A DNA stretch of 64,000 nt from Syntrophobacterales bacterium. Lineage in GTDB: Bacteria > Desulfobacterota > Desulfobaccia > Desulfobaccales > 0-14-0-80-60-11. The first letter of the stretch is position 1. Every line of letters begins with the position of its first letter. The translations under genes and the position numbers were made by a program. The stretch is taken from the NCBI GenBank assembly GCA_020060385.1, contig JAGVAH010000071.1:1-64000 (forward strand), written 5' to 3'. This document shows positions 44,011 to 53,003 of the stretch, in pieces. The notes under the pieces were generated by a model. That model searched no databases, was not told the DNA's origin, and saw nothing but the letters and a program-made list of their open reading frames with translations.

Positions 44011-44811
44011 ATGTGGCCCTTCTTTTCCCAATTGCGCTGGCAGGACGCGGCGGACATCATCCTGGTGGCCGTCATCATCTACCAGATCCTCCTCTTTTTG
44101 AAGGGCACCCAGGCCATCCAGGTGTTGGCGGGCATGTTCTTCCTTTTCCTGGTCTACCTGGGAGCCAAGCGGCTGGAACTTTTCACCCTGGAATGGCTCC
44201 TGGACGGGGTGGTTAAAAGTTTCTTGCTCATCGTCATCATTCTCTTCCAGGCCGATATCCGCCGGGTGTTGAGCCGCGTGGGCCGCAAGGCCCTGGCCTC
44301 TGCCGATGCCTCGGAGCCCATGACCGTGGAGGAGATTTGCGAAGCGGTGGAGAACCTGGCCACCCAGCGCATCGGCGCTCTCATCGTCCTGGAACGTCAG
44401 ATCGGACTGTCCGATTACCTGGAAGGGGCCGTGAAACTGGACGCCCTGGTGACCAAGGAACTCCTGGTCTCCCTATTTTGGCCCCATAGCCCCACCCATG
44501 ACGGCGCGGTCATCATCCAGGGGGACCGGGTGGTGGCCGCCGGTTGTTTGCTGCCCCTCTCCGCCAGCGCAGCGATAGATCCCACCCTCGGCACCCGCCA
44601 CCGGGCCGCGGTGGGTATCACGGAACATAGCGACGCCCTGGCCCTGGTGGTCTCCGAGACCTTTGGGCAGATCTCCCTGGCCCGGGGCGGGAAGCTCCTG
44701 CGCCACCTGTCGCGCCTGCAACTGCGGCAGACCTTGAAAGATATCGTGGAACCCGCGACGGGTAGAAAAGGCACCTGGTTTGAAAGGTTTACTCGCTTCT
44801 TTGGGACGTAA
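44011..44811 (+). CDS. cdaA: Diadenylate cyclase CdaA
   Basis: Makes the second messenger c-di-AMP from two ATP. The 266-residue protein has three N-terminal membrane helices (about 12-30, 37-55, 60-80) and then the DisA_N domain with the catalytic THDGAVII and GTRHRAAVG. VLERQIGLSDYLEGAVKLDALVTKELL is also typical. The ATG at 44011 lies 2 bases after the folP stop. CdaA acts at the membrane and is bound by the CdaR protein encoded next. Confidence 0.95.
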   Translation: MWPFFSQLRWQDAADIILVAVIIYQILLFLKGTQAIQVLAGMFFLFLVYLGAKRLELFTLEWLLDGVVKSFLLIVIILFQADIRRVLSRVGRKALASADASEPMTVEEICEAVENLATQRIGALIVLERQIGLSDYLEGAVKLDALVTKELLVSLFWPHSPTHDGAVIIQGDRVVAAGCLLPLSASAAIDPTLGTRHRAAVGITEHSDALALVVSETFGQISLARGGKLLRHLSRLQLRQTLKDIVEPATGRKGTWFERFTRFFGT

Positions 44812-45697
44812 TAAGGGCCTCAAGCTCCTGTCCCTGCTGCTGGCGGTGGCCCTGTGGGCCGCGGTGGGAGTGGAAGAGCCCACCGAAACCACCCTGAGTA
44901 TGGCCCTGGAGCTGGCCAACCCGCCCCAACACATGATGATCACCAGTGAGATTCCCCCCTCTCTCCAGGTGCGGGTCCATGGCCCCGGGAGCGTCATCCG
45001 CCGGCTCACCCAGGCCCGCCTGGTCCAGACCATCGATCTGGCCGGATTTAAGAGGGGCGTCCATGCCATACCTTTGGGTCCCAAGAATTTCAACTTCCCC
45101 CGGGGGGTGCAGGTTACCCGGGTGCAGCCCAATCCCTTGACCGTTACCCTGGCCCCGGCCATGATCAGGACCTTGCAGGTGCATCCGGTCCTGGAAGGCA
45201 AACCCCCGGAAGGTTATGAAATCACCGGGGTGCGCGCCCGGCCCTCCCAGATCAGCGTCAAAGGCCCCGCCACGCAGATTGCCGACCTGAAGTTTCTGCC
45301 CACCATTCCTTTGGACGTCAGCCAGCTCACGGTCAGGGCCACTCTGGCCGCGGAACTGGATTTAAAGAACCTGCACCTGGCCCTCCAGGATCAGTCTCCC
45401 ATTCTGGTGGACGTGAACGTGGAGCCCAGGATAATTACCCGCACCATCCCCGGGGTGCCCCTGGCGGCCGCGCCCCAGAAGGCCCGATTGAGCGCCTCCC
45501 ATGTGACCCTCACCCTCCAGGGTCCCATGCTGCAATTGAAGGACCTCAAGCCCGGCGAGCTCCAGGCCGCGGTGAACACCGCAGACCTGCCCCCCGGTCG
45601 CCACCGCTTGGATGTCTCCGTCACCCTGCCCTCTGGATTCACTCTGGTGCGCATCAAGCCCGGCACTGTTACGGCCCGGGTAGAAAAATCTCCCTGA
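44780..45697 (+). CDS. cdaR: YbbR-domain protein CdaR
   Basis: A 305-residue membrane-anchored protein with one N-terminal helix (LLSLLLAVALWAAVGVE) and about three to four YbbR repeats outside (each ending in a phrase such as PLTVTLAPAMIRTLQV or VDVNVEPRI). YbbR proteins bind and regulate CdaA. The start is a TTG inside the end of cdaA (32-base overlap), implying coupling. In many bacteria glmM follows; here uppP does. Confidence 0.9.
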   Translation: MKGLLASLGRNKGLKLLSLLLAVALWAAVGVEEPTETTLSMALELANPPQHMMITSEIPPSLQVRVHGPGSVIRRLTQARLVQTIDLAGFKRGVHAIPLGPKNFNFPRGVQVTRVQPNPLTVTLAPAMIRTLQVHPVLEGKPPEGYEITGVRARPSQISVKGPATQIADLKFLPTIPLDVSQLTVRATLAAELDLKNLHLALQDQSPILVDVNVEPRIITRTIPGVPLAAAPQKARLSASHVTLTLQGPMLQLKDLKPGELQAAVNTADLPPGRHRLDVSVTLPSGFTLVRIKPGTVTARVEKSP

Positions 45698-45747
45698 ATG
45701 GGGGAGCCCATCTTGCCCTTTCCCCACCCCCATGCTAAATACAAGCG

Positions 45748-46557
45748 ATGCATCCTCTAACCGCGGTTTTCCTGGGTGTGGTTCAGGGCCTCACCGAGTT
45801 TTTACCCATCTCCAGTTCCGGCCATCTGGCCCTCCTGGAACACTACTTGAAGGTGGAAGCCGGCGGTCTGAGCTTCGATATCCTGCTGCACGTGGGCACC
45901 CTCACCGCCCTGGTGGCCTATTTCGGCCGTGACTGGCTGGACATGGGCCGCTCCCTGGTGCGGCCCTCCCCCCAAAATCAGGGGGCACGGTACCTCTTTT
46001 TCTACCTGGTGGTGGCCACCATCCCCGGGGGCCTGGCCGGGTTGCTTTTGGAAAAAAAGGCGGAAACCATCTTCCGGGGGCCCCTGCGCATTGCCTTGCT
46101 CCTGGGTTCCGTGGGGCTTCTCCTGCTGGTGGCGGAGAAGGTGGCCCGGCATCACCGGGACTTTTCCCGCTTCACTATCTTCGACGCCATTCTCATCGGC
46201 CTCTCCCAGGGACTGGCCGTCATGCCCGGGGTGTCCCGGAGCGGCATCACCATGACCTGCGCCCTGTTTCTGGGTTTCACCCGGGAGGCGTCGGCCCGCT
46301 TTTCCTTTCTCCTGGCCACCCCCATCATTGCCGGCGCGGGTCTGCACCACCTCCCCAAATGGTTCAAGAACTCCCCCCAGGATCTGTCCCTCACCGCCGC
46401 GGCCCTGGGCTTCCTGGCCGCTGTGATTTCCAGCTATCTCACCATCAAATACCTGCTCCGCTTCTTGCAGCGGCACACTTTCAAGCCCTTTGCCTATTAC
46501 CGTCTGGCACTGGCCGCGCTCATCATCGCCGTTAGTCTTCTTTACCCCGCCTCTTAA
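45748..46557 (+). CDS. uppP: Undecaprenyl-diphosphatase UppP (BacA)
   Basis: Recycles the lipid carrier of peptidoglycan synthesis by removing one phosphate from undecaprenyl diphosphate; overproduction gives bacitracin resistance. The 269 residues show both signature regions: LGVVQGLTEFLPISSSGHL (Glu17, Ser22-24, His26) and MPGVSRSGITMT. About eight membrane helices. It shares a functional theme (cell wall) with the c-di-AMP genes before it. Confidence 0.95.
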   Translation: MHPLTAVFLGVVQGLTEFLPISSSGHLALLEHYLKVEAGGLSFDILLHVGTLTALVAYFGRDWLDMGRSLVRPSPQNQGARYLFFYLVVATIPGGLAGLLLEKKAETIFRGPLRIALLLGSVGLLLLVAEKVARHHRDFSRFTIFDAILIGLSQGLAVMPGVSRSGITMTCALFLGFTREASARFSFLLATPIIAGAGLHHLPKWFKNSPQDLSLTAAALGFLAAVISSYLTIKYLLRFLQRHTFKPFAYYRLALAALIIAVSLLYPAS

Positions 46558-46912
46558 CCGGGGATCTGCCCGGGGCAGGCGAGGTCTCCGCCCCGCTTTT
46601 CTCAGTTGATGATAATCCCAGGGGATTGCGGGAAGCCCACGGACTCTTGCTCCCATGCTTCTCTGGGAAAATGGCCTGCCATTGCCCTTGGCAATTTCCT
46701 TGACATCTTTCTCCGCTCATGTTAACGAAATCGATTAAATCTAATAACTTAACCTCAACTTGAGGCGGCAGATCGAGATTTCTTCCGGAAAAGCCCCAAA
46801 CGCCGACCCCTTCCAGTGCATTATCGGCTGCTGCTGGCCTTGCGGTCCAGGCTCAAGAAAGAGATAATTATTGGTAGGACCATCGCCACTAACTCATTAA
46901 AGGACGAGGCCT
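46558..46912. other. Gene-free spacer with a candidate promoter
   Basis: No gene in these 355 bases. Besides the weak hairpin after uppP there is a TTGACA at 46700-46705 with TAACGA 17 bases on, which could drive the acidic-protein gene or valS. The rest shows nothing recognisable. Confidence 0.4.
46571..46600 (+). terminator. Possible terminator after uppP
   Basis: CGGGGC (46571-46576) can pair with GCCCCG (46590-46595), followed by CTTTT. The loop is long and the T-run short, so it is weak. Confidence 0.4.
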
Positions 46913-47488
46913 ATGGAGCCCCCAAAGGATCAGGATCAGGCATCTGAGACACTGGCTGCCGAAGAAGATGTTATTGATTTAACAGATATTCTGGAAGAGG
47001 GCGCCAGTGAGACGGTGATTGAAATCTCCTCCAAGATGGAGGACTTGGATTCCCTTGATCTCAAGACCCTGCTCACCCAGGAGGCCGAGGCGGACGTGGA
47101 GCCCGAGGCCGAGCCCCCGGAGACTGCCGATGCTGCCCAGGAAAAAAAGGAAGAATCCCTGGAGGATCTCCTTTATTCCTTGAAAGAGGAGCCTAGAGAG
47201 CCGGCCCCGCCCGTCCAAGAGATGGAATTTGAGCCCCACCCCCCGCCGGAGGAGCCGGTGCCCCTCCCCGAGGTTGCCCCTCTGGAGGCCATGGCCTTCT
47301 CCGGGGCGGAAGATGTGCGGCAGCAGGCCCAGGCCACCTTGGGCGAAGACCGCGTCCTGGAAATCGTCCGGGAGGTGGTCCGGGAAACAGTGGAGAAGAT
47401 TTGCCGGGAGCTGTTCCCATCAGTGGCTTCCCAGGTGGTGGACCAGGAGATTGCGGCCCTGAAGAAAAGACTGGAAGAAGAAAATTAA
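46913..47488 (+). CDS. Acidic disordered protein with a PopZ-like C-terminal helix region
   Basis: A 191-residue, very acidic, Pro/Glu-rich protein. About 130 residues look disordered (EPEAEPPETADAAQEKKEES, PPPEEPVPLPEVAPLE). Only the last 50 residues look folded: DRVLEIVREVVRETVEKICRELFP, then VASQVVDQEIAALKKRLEEE. This arrangement, an acidic linker before a short oligomerising helical end, resembles PopZ/DUF2497 polar organisers, but the match is by form and not certain. It precedes valS by 160 bases. A link to translation is not implied. Confidence 0.6.
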   Translation: MEPPKDQDQASETLAAEEDVIDLTDILEEGASETVIEISSKMEDLDSLDLKTLLTQEAEADVEPEAEPPETADAAQEKKEESLEDLLYSLKEEPREPAPPVQEMEFEPHPPPEEPVPLPEVAPLEAMAFSGAEDVRQQAQATLGEDRVLEIVREVVRETVEKICRELFPSVASQVVDQEIAALKKRLEEEN

Positions 47489-47649
47489 GCCGCGGGGGAC
47501 AGGCTTCCTGTTCCCGGGTATTAACGCTGGCCGGAAACGGCAAGGTTGTGGGCCTTGCCTTTTCCGGCCAAAAATATAGGGGAAATCAAGAAGAGCTCAG
47601 GACTTCTGATTTTCTAAAACCAAAAAGAAAAAACCGGAAACTGATTCTC

Positions 47650-50301
47650 ATGGCGGAAATTTTGGATAAAGTCTACGATCCCCAAAAGATCGAAGCCAAG
47701 TGGTATGATTATTGGGAAAAATCCGGGTTGTTTCACGCCCGGGCCGACGGCGCCTCGCCTTCCTATTGCATCGTCATCCCGCCCCCCAACATCACCGGCT
47801 CCCTGCACATGGGCCACGCCCTGAACAACACCCTCCAGGACATTCTCATCCGCTGGAAACGCATGCTGGGCTACGATGCCCTGTGGATGCCGGGCACGGA
47901 CCACGCGGGCATCGCCACCCAGAACGTGGTGGAGCGGATGCTGGCCGCGGAAGGCGTGAACCGGCACAGCCTGGGCCGGGAGGCCTTCATCGACAGGGTC
48001 TGGCAATGGAAGGGGGAGTCAGGCGGCACCATCATCAACCAGCTCAAGCGCCTGGGCTGCTCCTGCGACTGGAGCCGGGAGCGCTTCACCATGGACGCGG
48101 GCCTCTCCCGGGCGGTGCGGGAGGTCTTCGTCCGCCTCTATGAAGAGGGCCTGATTTACAAGGACGACTACATCATCAACTGGTGCCCCCGCTGCCGCAC
48201 GGCCCTGGCCGACCTGGAGGTGGAGCACGACCCCCACGAGGGCTACCTCTATTACATCAAATATCCCCTGGTGGGCAAAGAAGGCGCGCTCACCGTGGCC
48301 ACCACCCGCCCGGAGACCTTGCTGGGGGACACCGCAGTGGCCGTGCACCCGGAGGATAAGCGCTATAAGGCCTACCACGGGGCCAAGGTGCGCCTGCCGG
48401 TTTTGGGCCGGGAGATCCCGGTGATCACCGACCCCTACGTCTCCCTGGAGTTCGGCACCGGGGCCCTGAAGATCACCCCGGCCCACGATCTCAACGACTT
48501 TGAAGTGGCCCGCCGCCATAATCTGCCCGCCATCAAGGTCATTGACGAAGAAGGGCTGATGACCCGGAAGGCCGGCAAGTACCGGGGCATGGACCGCTTC
48601 GGCTGCCGGGAGAAGATCGTCAAGGACTTAAAAAGCGACGGCCTCCTGGAAAAGAGGGAGCGCTACCACGTGCCCGTGGGCCACTGCTACCGCTGCCGCA
48701 CGGTGGTGGAGCCGTTGATCTCCAAGCAGTGGTTCGTGGCCGTCAAGACCCTGGCGGCCGCGGCCATCGCCGCGGTGCAGGACGGCCGCACCAAGCTCAT
48801 CCCCGCCAGTTGGGATAACAGCTACTTTGATTGGATGACCAACATCCGGGATTGGTGCATCTCCCGGCAGATCTGGTGGGGCCACCGCATCCCCGCCTGG
48901 ACCTGCAAAGATTGCGGCCAGGTCATCGTCGCCCGGGAAGACCCGGACAAATGCCCCCACTGCGGCGGCTCCGGCCTGGTCCAGGAGACCGACGTCCTGG
49001 ACACCTGGTTTTCCTCGGCCCTCTGGCCCTTCTCCACCCTGGGTTGGCCGGAGCAAACCCCGGAACTAAAACTCTTTTATCCCACCACCGTCTTGGTCAC
49101 CGCCTTTGACATCCTCTTTTTCTGGGTGGCCCGGATGATGATGATGGGCCTGCATTTCATGGGGGAAGTCCCCTTCCACGAGGTCTACATCCACGCCCTG
49201 GTCCGGGACCCGGAAGGCCAGAAGATGAGCAAGTCCAAGGGCAACGTCATCGATCCCCTGGACCTCATGGCCGCCTACGGCACCGACGCCTTCCGCTTCT
49301 CCCTGGCTGCGTTCGCGGCCATGGGCCGGGACATCCGCCTCTCCGAAGAGCGCATCTCCGGCTACCGCAATTTCGCCAACAAGGTCTGGAACGCCTGCCG
49401 CTTCACCTTCATGAACCTGGAGGACTTTGACCCGGCCGCGGCCGCACCCGACCTGCCCCTGACCGTGGTGGAGGCCTGGATCTTGAGCCGCCTGCAGCAG
49501 GTGACCCGGGAGACCGGGGAGCACCTGGAGGTCTACGACTTCGACCAGGCTGCCAACGCCCTCTACCAGTTCATCTGGCACGAGTTCTGCGACTGGTACC
49601 TGGAACTCATCAAGCCCCAACTCAACGATAAAACCGATCCCGCCGCCCGGCGGCACTGCCAGGAGGTCCTGCTCCGGGTGCTGAACGCCATCCTCCGGCT
49701 GCTCCACCCCTTTATGCCCTTCATCACCGAGGAAATCTGGCAGAAGCTCCCCGGCGCTTCCGGGTCCATCATGGCCGCGTCTTACCCCCGGGAGGAGGCC
49801 GATCTCGTCAATCCCCAGGCCGAGGCGGAGATGGGCCTGGTGATGGCCACCATCACCGCCATCCGCAACCTCCGGGGGGAGATGAACGTGCCCCCCGCCT
49901 CCCAGGTGGAAGTCTTCCTGAAGAGCGCCGACCCCTCATCCCTGGTCGCCCTGGAGCGCCACCGCCAGTCCCTGATGCAGCTGTCCCGCCTCAAGGAACT
50001 CCACACCAACGCCGCGGACACCCCCGCGGCCGCGGCCAAGGCCGTGGTGGAGCAGGTGGAAATCTTCATGCCCCTGGCCGGGGTCATCGACTTCGCCGAA
50101 GAAGAGCGCCGCCTGGCCAAGGAAATGGAGAAGATCAGCAAAGAACTGGCCCAGGCCCAGCGCAAACTGGCCAACGAGGACTTCCTGGCCAAGGCACCGG
50201 AGGAAGTGGTCAACAAGGAAAAGGAACGCCTCCAATCCTGGAGCGAAAAACTCGCCAAACTGAAAACCCACCGGGAACGCATCAAAGGGCTGATGGGGTA
50301 G
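47650..50301 (+). CDS. valS: Valine--tRNA ligase
   Basis: Class I synthetase charging tRNA-Val, 883 residues. It starts MAEILDKVYDPQKIEAKWYDYWEKSGLF. The HIGH motif is HMGH (53-56) and KMSKS is at 525-529. The editing domain is in between (VATTRPETLLGDTAVAVHP). The anticodon-binding region and C-terminal coiled coil (ERRLAKEMEKISKELAQAQRKL) are complete. The open frame runs back to 47401, but the ATG at 47650 matches the family start. Confidence 0.97.
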   Translation: MAEILDKVYDPQKIEAKWYDYWEKSGLFHARADGASPSYCIVIPPPNITGSLHMGHALNNTLQDILIRWKRMLGYDALWMPGTDHAGIATQNVVERMLAAEGVNRHSLGREAFIDRVWQWKGESGGTIINQLKRLGCSCDWSRERFTMDAGLSRAVREVFVRLYEEGLIYKDDYIINWCPRCRTALADLEVEHDPHEGYLYYIKYPLVGKEGALTVATTRPETLLGDTAVAVHPEDKRYKAYHGAKVRLPVLGREIPVITDPYVSLEFGTGALKITPAHDLNDFEVARRHNLPAIKVIDEEGLMTRKAGKYRGMDRFGCREKIVKDLKSDGLLEKRERYHVPVGHCYRCRTVVEPLISKQWFVAVKTLAAAAIAAVQDGRTKLIPASWDNSYFDWMTNIRDWCISRQIWWGHRIPAWTCKDCGQVIVAREDPDKCPHCGGSGLVQETDVLDTWFSSALWPFSTLGWPEQTPELKLFYPTTVLVTAFDILFFWVARMMMMGLHFMGEVPFHEVYIHALVRDPEGQKMSKSKGNVIDPLDLMAAYGTDAFRFSLAAFAAMGRDIRLSEERISGYRNFANKVWNACRFTFMNLEDFDPAAAAPDLPLTVVEAWILSRLQQVTRETGEHLEVYDFDQAANALYQFIWHEFCDWYLELIKPQLNDKTDPAARRHCQEVLLRVLNAILRLLHPFMPFITEEIWQKLPGASGSIMAASYPREEADLVNPQAEAEMGLVMATITAIRNLRGEMNVPPASQVEVFLKSADPSSLVALERHRQSLMQLSRLKELHTNAADTPAAAAKAVVEQVEIFMPLAGVIDFAEEERRLAKEMEKISKELAQAQRKLANEDFLAKAPEEVVNKEKERLQSWSEKLAKLKTHRERIKGLMG

Positions 50302-50411
50302 GGTAGGGGCAGGAGAATGATTTTGGGGGAGGGGCGGGGGCCGCAGGCCCGGGCTTTCCCCGCCCCCTCCCAAACCCACTTCCACCCCCGCATAATATCA
50401 AATCGCAGACT

Positions 50412-50497
50412 AATACCATTTCGCCATCAAAAGCCATTGCACTGTAGGGGCGAATCTTGTATTCGCCCTGTAGAGGCGGGCGAACCCAGGTGTCCGG
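50412..50497. repeat. Partial MITE-like copy with family E core
   Basis: Begins ATACCATTTCGCCATCAAAA, related to the terminal repeat at 51170, and continues to a TGTAGGGGCGAATCTTG / CGCCC core. No right terminal repeat is seen, so it is truncated. Confidence 0.55.
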
Positions 50498-50526
50498 CCG
50501 CTTACACCCTGCGGCAGCCTCTCTTC

Positions 50527-50609
50527 TGTCATTCTGAACGGAGCGTAGCGCAGTGAAGAATCTAGTATTTTCAAGGCGTTGGCTTCTTTCACGGCATTCA
50601 GGATGACAG
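50527..50609. repeat. TGTCATTCTGAACGGAGCG repeat (family G)
   Basis: TGTCATTCTGAACGGAGCG ... GAAGAATCT and a degraded facing copy ending CAGGATGACAG. A better preserved copy is at 52683-52776. Confidence 0.65.
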
Positions 50610-50805
50610 AAAAAGAGGTTTCGAAATAGGTTATAGTCTTTTCAATGACTAGGCCCTGTGCCCGCGGCTCAGGGTGACCAGGGAAATAGGTTTTGCCCTA
50701 TCTTCTATGGTAATGGTGGGCGAAAAAAATATCAGCCCATGGGTCTCGTGTAACTTTGAGGCCAGTGGAGCCCGCGGACCCTTTGGGGGCAAGGCCGGGG
50801 ACTTC

Positions 50806-50841
50806 CCTGTAAACATCCCTGTAAACATGCCTGTAAACTTG
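50806..50841. repeat. Three tandem 12-base units
   Basis: CCTGTAAACATC, CCTGTAAACATG and CCTGTAAACTTG in direct succession. Confidence 0.8.
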
Positions 50842-51060
50842 CCATAACTACCCGTAAAAACTCCTTTTTTTTGATAATTAATTTCTCACGCTTTCTACCT
50901 CCCCGCTCGATAAGGAGATAAGTTCGCACTGGCAGGCGCCAGGCGGAGCAGCCGCACCTGAACCCCGTCAAGCGGGAAAAGGCTTGGCAATTTATGCAAA
51001 ATATGCCTGGGACGGAATAACAGGTTATCAACGGCCCACAGAATGGCAGGAGGATTCTTT

Positions 51061-51146
51061 AAGTCCCCCTTTTCTAAAGGGGGATTTAGGGGGATTATCA
51101 GGCGCTTATCTAATCCCCCCTAACCCCCTTTAGAAAAGGGGGGTGG
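51061..51146. repeat. CCCCC/GGGGG inverted pair (family F)
   Basis: AGTCCCCCTTTTCTAAAGGG with GATTTAGGGGGATT on the left and AATCCCCCCTAACCCCC with TTTAGAAAAGGGGGG on the right. The halves are complementary. Confidence 0.75.
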
Positions 51147-51169
51147 AAAAGCCCGATTTTTATTGTCTC

Positions 51170-51292
51170 ATACCAAGTGGCAATCAAAAGGCTGTAAGCT
51201 GTAAGGGGCGAACCTTGTGTTCGCTTGCCACTCGGGGCGAATACAAGATTCGCCCCTACGGAAAAATTACTCGTTTGATTGCGACTTGGTAT
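51170..51292. mobile_element. MITE-like element with 19-bp terminal inverted repeats
   Basis: 123 bases. The left end is ATACCAAGTGGCAATCAAA and the right end TTTGATTGCGACTTGGTAT; as inverted repeats these match at 18 of 19 positions. Between them lies a family E palindrome (51202-51259). It has no coding capacity. No clear target-site duplication is seen. Confidence 0.65.
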
Positions 51293-51467
51293 CAGTAATG
51301 AAGGGACGCCACCCTGGAAGCAAATTATCCTCACCCCCCATTCCGGCTCTCAAGGATGAGCGGGGGGCAGGGAGAACAGCCGGAAGCGCTGCGAGCAGGA
51401 CGAAGGGCAGCTTGACGCACGAGGGCCGCTGTCCGCCCACTATCCTCCTACGGAAAGGGACTCACGG

Positions 51468-52622
51468 ATGAGCCTGACTATCAATCACAACCTTATGGCC
51501 ATGAACGCCGCCCGCAGCTTGAACGTCACCTATGGGCGGCTCTCCACCTCGGTGCAGCGCCTCTCCTCCGGCCTGCGCATCAATTCCTCCAGCGACGACG
51601 CCGCGGGCCTGGCGGTCCGGGAAATGATGCGCACCGACATCCGCGTCCTCAACCAGGGGGTGCGCAACGCCAACGACGCGGTCTCCATGATCCAGACCGC
51701 GGACGGGGCCCTGTCCGTCATCGACGAGAAGCTCACCCGCATGAAGGAGCTGGCGGAGCAGGCCTCCACCGGCACCTACACCACCGCCCAGCGCCTCATC
51801 ATGGACAGCGAGTTCCAGGCCATGGCCTCGGAAATCAACCGCATCGCCAACGCCACCGACTTCAACGGCGTCAAGCTCCTGGACGGCAGCCTCTCCGGCG
51901 CCGGCCTGGACGGCTCCTCCGGCAACCAGATGAAGATCCACTTCGGCACCGGCAACGCCTCCGCCGAGGACTATTACTACGTCCGCATCACCGGCGCCAC
52001 CGCCAGCGCCCTGGGCCTGGGCAGCGCCGGCACCAGCGCCGCCGCGGCCGAGGCGAATTATGTGAGTTCTCATAACTTGAATTTTGTGGCTCAATATCCG
52101 ATTAGTGCCTACGTGACAGCAATCCCCGGAGGGGTATATGCTCAATTTGATCCCAGTGCAACTATGAATGTTTATGCTGAAAACGCCGATCCTAACAACC
52201 TTCATTTACTCGGTACTGACCTGAACGGCAATCTGCATGCCATTAGGATACATTTTGATAATCCTGGTTGGACCTATTTAGGAGATGAACTGGTATGGTC
52301 CCCTGGAACCGGCTCCGCCGTGGCTATTAAAACCCAACCCAACGCCCAGCAGGCCCTGGAGAAGCTGGACAGCGCCATCGCCGCCAAGGACAACATCAGG
52401 GCCAACCTGGGAGCCCTGGCCAACCGCCTGGCCAACACCGTCTCCAACCTGTCCATCCAGGCGGAAAACCTCCAGGCCGCGGAATCCCGCGTCTCCGACA
52501 TGGACGTGGCCACGGAAATGACCGAGTTCACCCGCAACCAGATCCTGGCCCAGGCCGCGGTCTCCATGCTGGCCCAGGCCAACTCCCTGCCGCAGTTGGC
52601 CCTGCAGCTCATCTCCGGCTAG
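51468..52622 (+). CDS. fliC: Flagellin
   Basis: A 384-residue flagellin, the filament subunit exported by the flagellar type III system. The conserved D0/D1 ends are complete: SLTINHNLMAMNAARSLN, RLSSGLRINSSSDDAAGLAVREMM at the N-terminus and RVSDMDVATEMTEFTRNQILAQAA ending LALQLISG. The middle (about residues 196-279, bases 52057-52305) is clearly AT-richer than the flanks and forms the surface-exposed variable domain. The gene stands alone among repeats with no other flagellar genes. A convincing sigma-28 or sigma-54 promoter was not found. Confidence 0.96.
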   Translation: MSLTINHNLMAMNAARSLNVTYGRLSTSVQRLSSGLRINSSSDDAAGLAVREMMRTDIRVLNQGVRNANDAVSMIQTADGALSVIDEKLTRMKELAEQASTGTYTTAQRLIMDSEFQAMASEINRIANATDFNGVKLLDGSLSGAGLDGSSGNQMKIHFGTGNASAEDYYYVRITGATASALGLGSAGTSAAAAEANYVSSHNLNFVAQYPISAYVTAIPGGVYAQFDPSATMNVYAENADPNNLHLLGTDLNGNLHAIRIHFDNPGWTYLGDELVWSPGTGSAVAIKTQPNAQQALEKLDSAIAAKDNIRANLGALANRLANTVSNLSIQAENLQAAESRVSDMDVATEMTEFTRNQILAQAAVSMLAQANSLPQLALQLISG

Positions 52623-53003
52623 GGCCGCGCCCCGGGGTTATTATGACTAGAGGCTGTGAGACTTCGGCGCGAGTCCTCTAACTTGTCATTCTGAGGGAGC
52701 GGAGCGACCGAAGAATCTCGTATTTACAAGCGCAAATGAGATTCTTCACTCCGCTTCGCTCCGTTCAGAATGACAAAAAAAAGACTTTCCCAGAGCTCTC
52801 GACTTGGTATCACCGCAATTTTTTCTAGGGGCGGACCCAGTTGTCCGCCCGGGATACGGGCGCACCCCCGGGTGCGCCCCTTTCATTCCGGGGCGTTTGT
52901 CTGGTACTGGGTATTGATTGGCGCGCAGAGTATTTAATCTATGATATATTGATGGTCGCGAGGGCGTTTTCCCACATCCCCCGGCTGCCCTTGCCAGACG
53001 CCT
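52623..53003. other. Spacer with MITE-like repeats
   Basis: 381 bases with no supported gene. It holds a family G palindrome (52683-52776), a GACTTGGTAT stretch (52801-52810) matching the end of the 51170 element, and a family E palindrome at about 52827-52882. Confidence 0.55.
52683..52776. repeat. TGTCATTCTGA... palindromic element (family G)
   Basis: TTGTCATTCTGAGGGAGCGG ... GAAGAATCTC, an 18-base centre, then GAGATTCTTC ... CGTTCAGAATGACAA. The arms, about 37 bases each, are nearly complementary: a MITE-like hairpin element. Confidence 0.75.

Larger units (their letters stand above)
50302..51467. other. Repeat-rich spacer between valS and flagellin
   Basis: 1166 bases without a convincing gene. 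It contains family E pieces (50442-50497), a family G repeat (50527-50609), three tandem 12-base units (50806-50841), a family F inverted pair (51061-51146) and a MITE-like element (51170-51292). An open frame at 50732-51031 on the minus strand has no support. Confidence 0.6.

Noticed and set aside
50732..51031. 99-codon open frame on the minus strand
   Set aside because: It spans the 12-base tandem repeats, has odd composition (many Cys and Arg), no ribosome binding site and no likeness to known proteins.
51293..51467. Sigma-28 or sigma-54 promoter before the flagellin gene
   Set aside because: No TAAA-N15-GCCGATAA or TGGC-N9-TTGC match was found in the upstream 300 bases.
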